Shown here piece by piece: positions 7,908 to 11,217 of a stretch of 11,217 nucleotides of DNA. The notes beneath the pieces are model-generated. The model saw only the letters and a program-made list of their open reading frames with translations, ran no database searches and was not told the DNA's origin. The first letter of the stretch is position 1; each line of letters starts with the position of its first letter. The position numbers and the translations under genes are program-made. Origin of the DNA: an uncultured Saprospiraceae bacterium (GTDB taxonomy: Bacteria > Bacteroidota > Bacteroidia > Chitinophagales > Saprospiraceae); NCBI GenBank assembly GCA_937942465.1, contig CALDEO010000298.1, positions 1 through 11,217 on the forward strand, written 5' to 3'.

Positions 7908-7943
7908 AAAAAAGGACTGCAATTGTAGTCCTTTTTTATTTTT
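7908..7943 (+). terminator. Intrinsic terminator after the rpmB-rpmG-DUF4295 block
   Basis: AAAAAAGGACT at 7908-7918 pairs perfectly with AGTCCTTTTTT at 7927-7937. One G-T and one C-G pair extend it to a 13-bp stem with an AATT loop. The U-rich run TTTTTTATTTTT follows. Because the stem is A-flanked on its left side, it could also work in the reverse direction, although no convergent gene is present. Confidence 0.88.
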
Positions 7944-7963
7944 ACTACCTCTCAACTCTTATC

Positions 7964-8917
7964 ATGAGCTTTTTTAATAAATTCTTTACCAAAGAAAAAG
8001 AGCAAGATCTAGATAAAGGTCTTGAAAAGACAAAAACTAATTTTTTCTCTCAGATCAGTAAAGCGGTCGCAGGAAAATCAAAAGTTGATGTCGCATTCTT
8101 GGATGAATTAGAACAAATTCTCATTAGTTCGGATGTGGGTCTAGACACAACAATCAAAATCATTGATCGTCTAGAAGCAAAGGTATCTGAAGATAAGTAC
8201 TTGAATGCTGAAGAACTCAATAGTATTCTAAAAGCAGTAGTAGTAGAAATCCTCGATGAGAATAATACACATGATCTAGATTCTTTTGAAGCACCTACTA
8301 AAGATAAGCCCTACGTACTTCTTGTTGTCGGTGTCAATGGTGTAGGTAAAACTACAACCATAGGTAAACTTGCATATCAGTTACAAAAGAATGGTAAGGA
8401 CGTTGTACTTGGAGCTGGTGATACTTTCCGTGCAGCAGCAGTTGATCAACTCAAAGTATGGGCTGAGCGAGTAGATTGTTTCTTCTACAACAAAGGGATG
8501 CATACAGATCCTGCAGCCGTAGCTTATGAAACAGTAAACTACGCTTTAGAAATGGATCTCGATGTTGCTATCATAGATACAGCAGGAAGATTACACAATA
8601 AGAAATACTTGATGGAGGAGCTTTCCAAAATCAAAAAATCAATCTCAAAGCGTTTTCCTGGTGCTCCGCATGATGTATTACTAGTATTGGATGCATCTAC
8701 AGGTCAAAATGCAATAGAGCAAGCAAAGAAATTTATTGAAGCAACAGAAGTAACTGCTCTAGCACTTACTAAGTTGGATGGTACTGCCAAAGGTGGTGTC
8801 ATTATAGGTATCTCTGATCAATTCAAAATTCCAATTCGATATATCGGAGTTGGTGAAGGGATGGAACACCTACAAGTATTCAATAAAAAGGCATTTGTAG
8901 ACTCACTATTCAAATAG
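7964..8917 (+). CDS. ftsY: Signal recognition particle receptor FtsY
   Basis: An SRP-family GTPase of 317 residues that docks SRP-bound ribosomes at the inner membrane and hands them to SecYEG. The N-terminal MSFFNKFFTKEKEQDL is short and amphipathic; the long acidic A domain of E. coli FtsY is absent, as in many bacteria. The helical N domain spans about 20-105 (ISSDVGLDTT at 55-64). The G domain shows the P-loop GVNGVGKTT (123-131), GAGDTFRAAAVDQL (150-163), DTAGRLHNKKYLMEEL (205-220), TKLDGTAKGG (269-278) and the closing YIGVGEGMEHLQVF (293-306). All GTPase motifs are intact. The start lies 26 bp after the terminator stem, which leaves little room for a promoter of its own. Confidence 0.97.
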   Translation: MSFFNKFFTKEKEQDLDKGLEKTKTNFFSQISKAVAGKSKVDVAFLDELEQILISSDVGLDTTIKIIDRLEAKVSEDKYLNAEELNSILKAVVVEILDENNTHDLDSFEAPTKDKPYVLLVVGVNGVGKTTTIGKLAYQLQKNGKDVVLGAGDTFRAAAVDQLKVWAERVDCFFYNKGMHTDPAAVAYETVNYALEMDLDVAIIDTAGRLHNKKYLMEELSKIKKSISKRFPGAPHDVLLVLDASTGQNAIEQAKKFIEATEVTALALTKLDGTAKGGVIIGISDQFKIPIRYIGVGEGMEHLQVFNKKAFVDSLFK

Positions 8918-8993
8918 ACTGTCACCAAATACATCATTCATTTTTCATTCTAAGTATAAACCCTGATTTATAGACAATAAGTTTAATTATCTT

Positions 8994-9011
8994 GTTGACT
9001 ATTACATCAAC
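8994..9011. promoter_or_regulatory. Dyad upstream of the SprB-repeat gene
   Basis: GTTGA (8994-8998) and TCAAC (9007-9011) form a 5-bp inverted repeat with an 8-bp spacer, ending 14 bp before the ATG. No TAnnTTTG -7 element is visible in the 108-bp gap between ftsY and this gene. The dyad could be an operator or a leader hairpin; support is weak. Confidence 0.25.
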
Positions 9012-9025
9012 TGATAATACCTACA

Positions 9026-11217
9026 ATGAAAAAATTTGTGCTACTTCGCTCATTTAAGAAAATGCAGTTATCTGGATTTGTCTTATTTGCACTTGTCATT
9101 ATACTAGCCTTTTCATCTAACCCACCTAACGGTAAAACCGGTGCTCCTGGTGATGGCTCTTGTAGCGAATCTGGATGTCACGGAGGATCTGGTGCTGGTC
9201 TAGATGGAGATATTTCGATATCAGGACTCCCCTCCTCTATTACTGCAAATACAACATACCCTATAACCATAACCTTAGACAATCCTAATGGAGCTGCAAA
9301 CAGAGCAGGATTTCAATGGGTCGTACTAGATGGTATAAATCAAAATGCAGGTACTTTATCAAACGCATCTGCAAGTACAACGATAGCAACCTCAGGAGGA
9401 CGATCATACCATGAACACCAAGGATCTACAAACTTCCCGGCAAGTAATAGTATCAGCTGGACAGCCGACTGGACAGCACCTGCTGGACCAAATGGAGATG
9501 CAATAACAATATACGGAGTTGGTAATATTGCCAATGGATCAGGCAGCGGCGGTGACCGTATTGTATTTACCAATGCTACAGGTACACTTGCAGCAACAGT
9601 AGTAATGCCTACAGCTACGATCACATCTAGTAATGATGTAACATGCAATAGCAACACTGATGGAACAGCAACAGTGACAGCAGCATCTGGCACACCAGGT
9701 TATAACTACCTATGGGATAATGGCGAAACTAATGCAACCGCTATTGCACTTAATGCTAGTACACATACCGTGACGGTAACGGATAGTGCCAACGAAACAG
9801 CAACTGCATCTGTCGTGATCAACGAACCTGCAGCAATCAATATAACAGAAACAGCTCATCAAGATATCACATGCTTTGGAGATAACGATGGTAGCTCTAC
9901 GGTATCAGCAAGTGGAGGTAACGGTACGTTTTCGTATGCATGGTCTGAAGGATCAACAGGTTCTACCGTTTTTAATCTATCAGCTGGAAACTATAATGTA
10001 ACAGCAACGGATATTAACAACTGTACTTCGATATTATCTATTTCAATATTCGAACCTGCTCAACTAGATTATTCAGAGACCAGTATTAACGATATCAGCT
10101 GCTTTGGTTTTGCCGATGGTAGTATCATTGGTAGTGCAATTGGAGGTACATCAGGGTTTAGCTACAATTGGAGCAATGGTGCAAATACAAACAATATCAC
10201 CAATCTAAATGCAGGCCCTTATTCGGTAACGGTAACAGACGTAAACAGCTGTACATATACTGAATCATTTACAATAACAGAACCGATTCAATTAGATATT
10301 AGCGTAAGCTCACAAACAGACGAAACTTGTAACAATGACAATAATGGATCTGCAACCGTAGCAGCTACAGGTGGTACACTGAACTACTCATACTCTTGGT
10401 CAAATGGAGCCTCAGGTGCTACACAAACTAACCTCCAGGGAGGTACTTATACGGTGACTGTAACAGATCAAACAGGATGTACGAACTCTACTAGTGTAGT
10501 AATCGCTAATGGATTAACAATAGTACCTTCTGTCATAACATTCGTAAGTCCTACTTGCTCTAATACTGCAGATGGTCAAATGACTGCAAGCGCATCTGGT
10601 GGAACAAATTATACTTACAACTGGTCAAATGGTAGCACAGGTGCAACCGTAACTGGACTATTAGGTGGGTCATATGCACTTACTGTCACTGATGTAAGCG
10701 GATGTACTGCATCCATAAATACGGGTCTTGTACAACCCGCTGCAATAACAATCAATACATTGACTCAGGATAATATCAGTTGTAACAATGCAAATGACGG
10801 ATCGTTATCTGTATCAGCAACTGGAGGCGTAGGTACCGTAGGAATTAACTGGAGTAATGGACAGACAGGTAACATGATCTCTAACTTGACAGCAGGTACG
10901 TATGAGGTCACTGCCACAGATGATAATGGATGTAACTCTACTTCTTTATTTGCCATATCGCAACCAGCTGTACTTGCAGCTACCGTAACTAACCAGACGG
11001 ATGTAACATGTTTTGGCGGTAATGATGGATCTGCAACAATCACAGTAACTGGGGGTACAAGCCCATACGCTATACAATGGCCTAGTGGCAATACTACTGG
11101 TACTGAGAGTAACTTAGCCGCTGGATCATACTCTTTATTGATAACAGATAACAACAACTGTCAGACGACAACACAAATACAAATAACAGAACCTCAGATC
11201 CTACTGGCTAACAGTAC
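9026..11217 (+). CDS. Exported multi-repeat protein: choice-of-anchor V-like head plus SprB-type repeats (partial)
   Basis: The frame is open from the ATG at 9026 to the window end (730 codons plus 2 bases) with no stop, so the C-terminus is missing. Residues 1-32 are an export signal with a long basic n-region (hydrophobic core about 14-30); an internal ATG at 9062 (Met13) is an alternative start. Residues 33-190 resemble the Bacteroidota 'choice-of-anchor V' domain: PPNGKTGAPGDGSCSESGCH (33-52), then NRAGFQWVVLDG (92-103) and SWTADWTAPAGPNGDAITIY (144-163). From about 196 on come seven SprB-type repeats. SprB is the gliding adhesin of Flavobacterium johnsoniae. The protein is likely secreted, probably by the T9SS, and surface-exposed, possibly adhesive; that is inference, since the sorting tail would lie outside the window. 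It follows ftsY by 108 bp. Confidence 0.88.
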   Translation, partial: MKKFVLLRSFKKMQLSGFVLFALVIILAFSSNPPNGKTGAPGDGSCSESGCHGGSGAGLDGDISISGLPSSITANTTYPITITLDNPNGAANRAGFQWVVLDGINQNAGTLSNASASTTIATSGGRSYHEHQGSTNFPASNSISWTADWTAPAGPNGDAITIYGVGNIANGSGSGGDRIVFTNATGTLAATVVMPTATITSSNDVTCNSNTDGTATVTAASGTPGYNYLWDNGETNATAIALNASTHTVTVTDSANETATASVVINEPAAINITETAHQDITCFGDNDGSSTVSASGGNGTFSYAWSEGSTGSTVFNLSAGNYNVTATDINNCTSILSISIFEPAQLDYSETSINDISCFGFADGSIIGSAIGGTSGFSYNWSNGANTNNITNLNAGPYSVTVTDVNSCTYTESFTITEPIQLDISVSSQTDETCNNDNNGSATVAATGGTLNYSYSWSNGASGATQTNLQGGTYTVTVTDQTGCTNSTSVVIANGLTIVPSVITFVSPTCSNTADGQMTASASGGTNYTYNWSNGSTGATVTGLLGGSYALTVTDVSGCTASINTGLVQPAAITINTLTQDNISCNNANDGSLSVSATGGVGTVGINWSNGQTGNMISNLTAGTYEVTATDDNGCNSTSLFAISQPAVLAATVTNQTDVTCFGGNDGSATITVTGGTSPYAIQWPSGNTTGTESNLAAGSYSLLITDNNNCQTTTQIQITEPQILLANS
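9611..11203 (+). repeat. Seven tandem SprB-type repeats, about 76 residues each
   Basis: Unit coordinates are 9611-9838, 9839-10066, 10067-10294, 10295-10522, 10523-10747, 10748-10975 and 10976-11203. Each unit is 76 residues, except the fifth with 75. The common pattern is an early Cys, then (D/N)DG(S/T), a GG turn, a W(S)NG motif, an (A)G(T)Y turn, VT(V/A)TD, a late Cys, and an EP or QP linker (degenerate as ANGLT in unit 4). The Cys pairs are 50 residues apart in units 2-7 (49 in unit 5). Unit 1 lacks the late Cys. The units are diverged at DNA level, so they are old duplications; the array may continue past the window. Confidence 0.88.

Noticed and set aside
8955-8972. AT-only inverted repeat TATAAA/TTTATA with a 6-nt loop after ftsY, considered as a terminator
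   Set aside because: The stem is six A-T pairs with no following T-run, too weak to call an intrinsic terminator.
9340-9693. Long minus-strand open frame of 117 codons opposite the repeat-protein gene
   Set aside because: It is antisense to clear coding sequence with domain matches, shows no domain pattern of its own, and its Val/Ala/Pro-rich composition mirrors the Thr/Ser/Gly/Asn-rich sense repeats.
10765-11157. Minus-strand open frame of 130 codons within the SprB-type repeats
   Set aside because: It is a shadow of the plus-strand repeat gene; openness on the opposite strand results from the repeated codon composition.
9611-11203. Tandem array considered as a CRISPR or DNA-level satellite
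   Set aside because: The period of about 228 bp is in frame and conserved only at protein level; there are no identical short repeats with unique spacers.

Overview
The window looks like chromosomal DNA of a member of the Bacteroidota, most plausibly a Saprospiria-type lineage. Four things point there. A tRNA gene is followed by rpmB, rpmG, a DUF4295 gene and ftsY, a gene order characteristic of the phylum. The promoters match TAnnTTTG rather than the E. coli type. A subtilase carries a type IX secretion (T9SS) C-terminal sorting domain. The last gene joins a 'choice-of-anchor V'-like head to SprB-type repeats. The DNA is AT-rich, Shine-Dalgarno motifs are mostly absent, and starts sit in A-rich contexts. 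The assignment below phylum level is an inference.

Layout. (1) Positions 1-2052, minus strand: the N-terminal 684 residues of an outer-membrane TonB-dependent receptor; its 3' end lies outside the window. (2) Positions 2053-2337: a divergent intergenic region with a TAnnTTTG promoter for lepB, four TTATGCA copies and one short inverted repeat. (3) Positions 2338-7066, plus strand: a tightly packed four-gene cluster of lepB (signal peptidase I), a TolB-like beta-propeller lipoprotein-free exported protein, a DUF1684 exported protein and a T9SS-targeted S8 serine protease. Gaps are 6 bp, an overlap and 12 bp, so it is probably one operon. (4) Positions 7067-7963: a promoter, tRNA-Arg(ACG), rpmB, rpmG, a DUF4295 gene and a strong intrinsic terminator. 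(5) Positions 7964-8917: ftsY. (6) Positions 9026 to the window end: the first 730 codons of a large exported protein with an N-terminal domain carrying a CX4CH motif and then seven SprB-type repeats of about 76 residues. It is open at the window edge.

How the genes fit together. Most of the window concerns the cell envelope. FtsY delivers ribosomes to the inner membrane, LepB removes Sec signal peptides, and the other envelope products are likely clients: receptor, propeller protein, DUF1684 protein, protease and adhesin-like protein. The tRNA and ribosomal protein genes form a translation block. No mobile element, CRISPR array, phage gene or recognised defence system was found. The least ordinary items are the head of the repeat protein, the lepB-linked cluster, the repeated TTATGCA elements, and a C-A mismatch in the tRNA acceptor stem.
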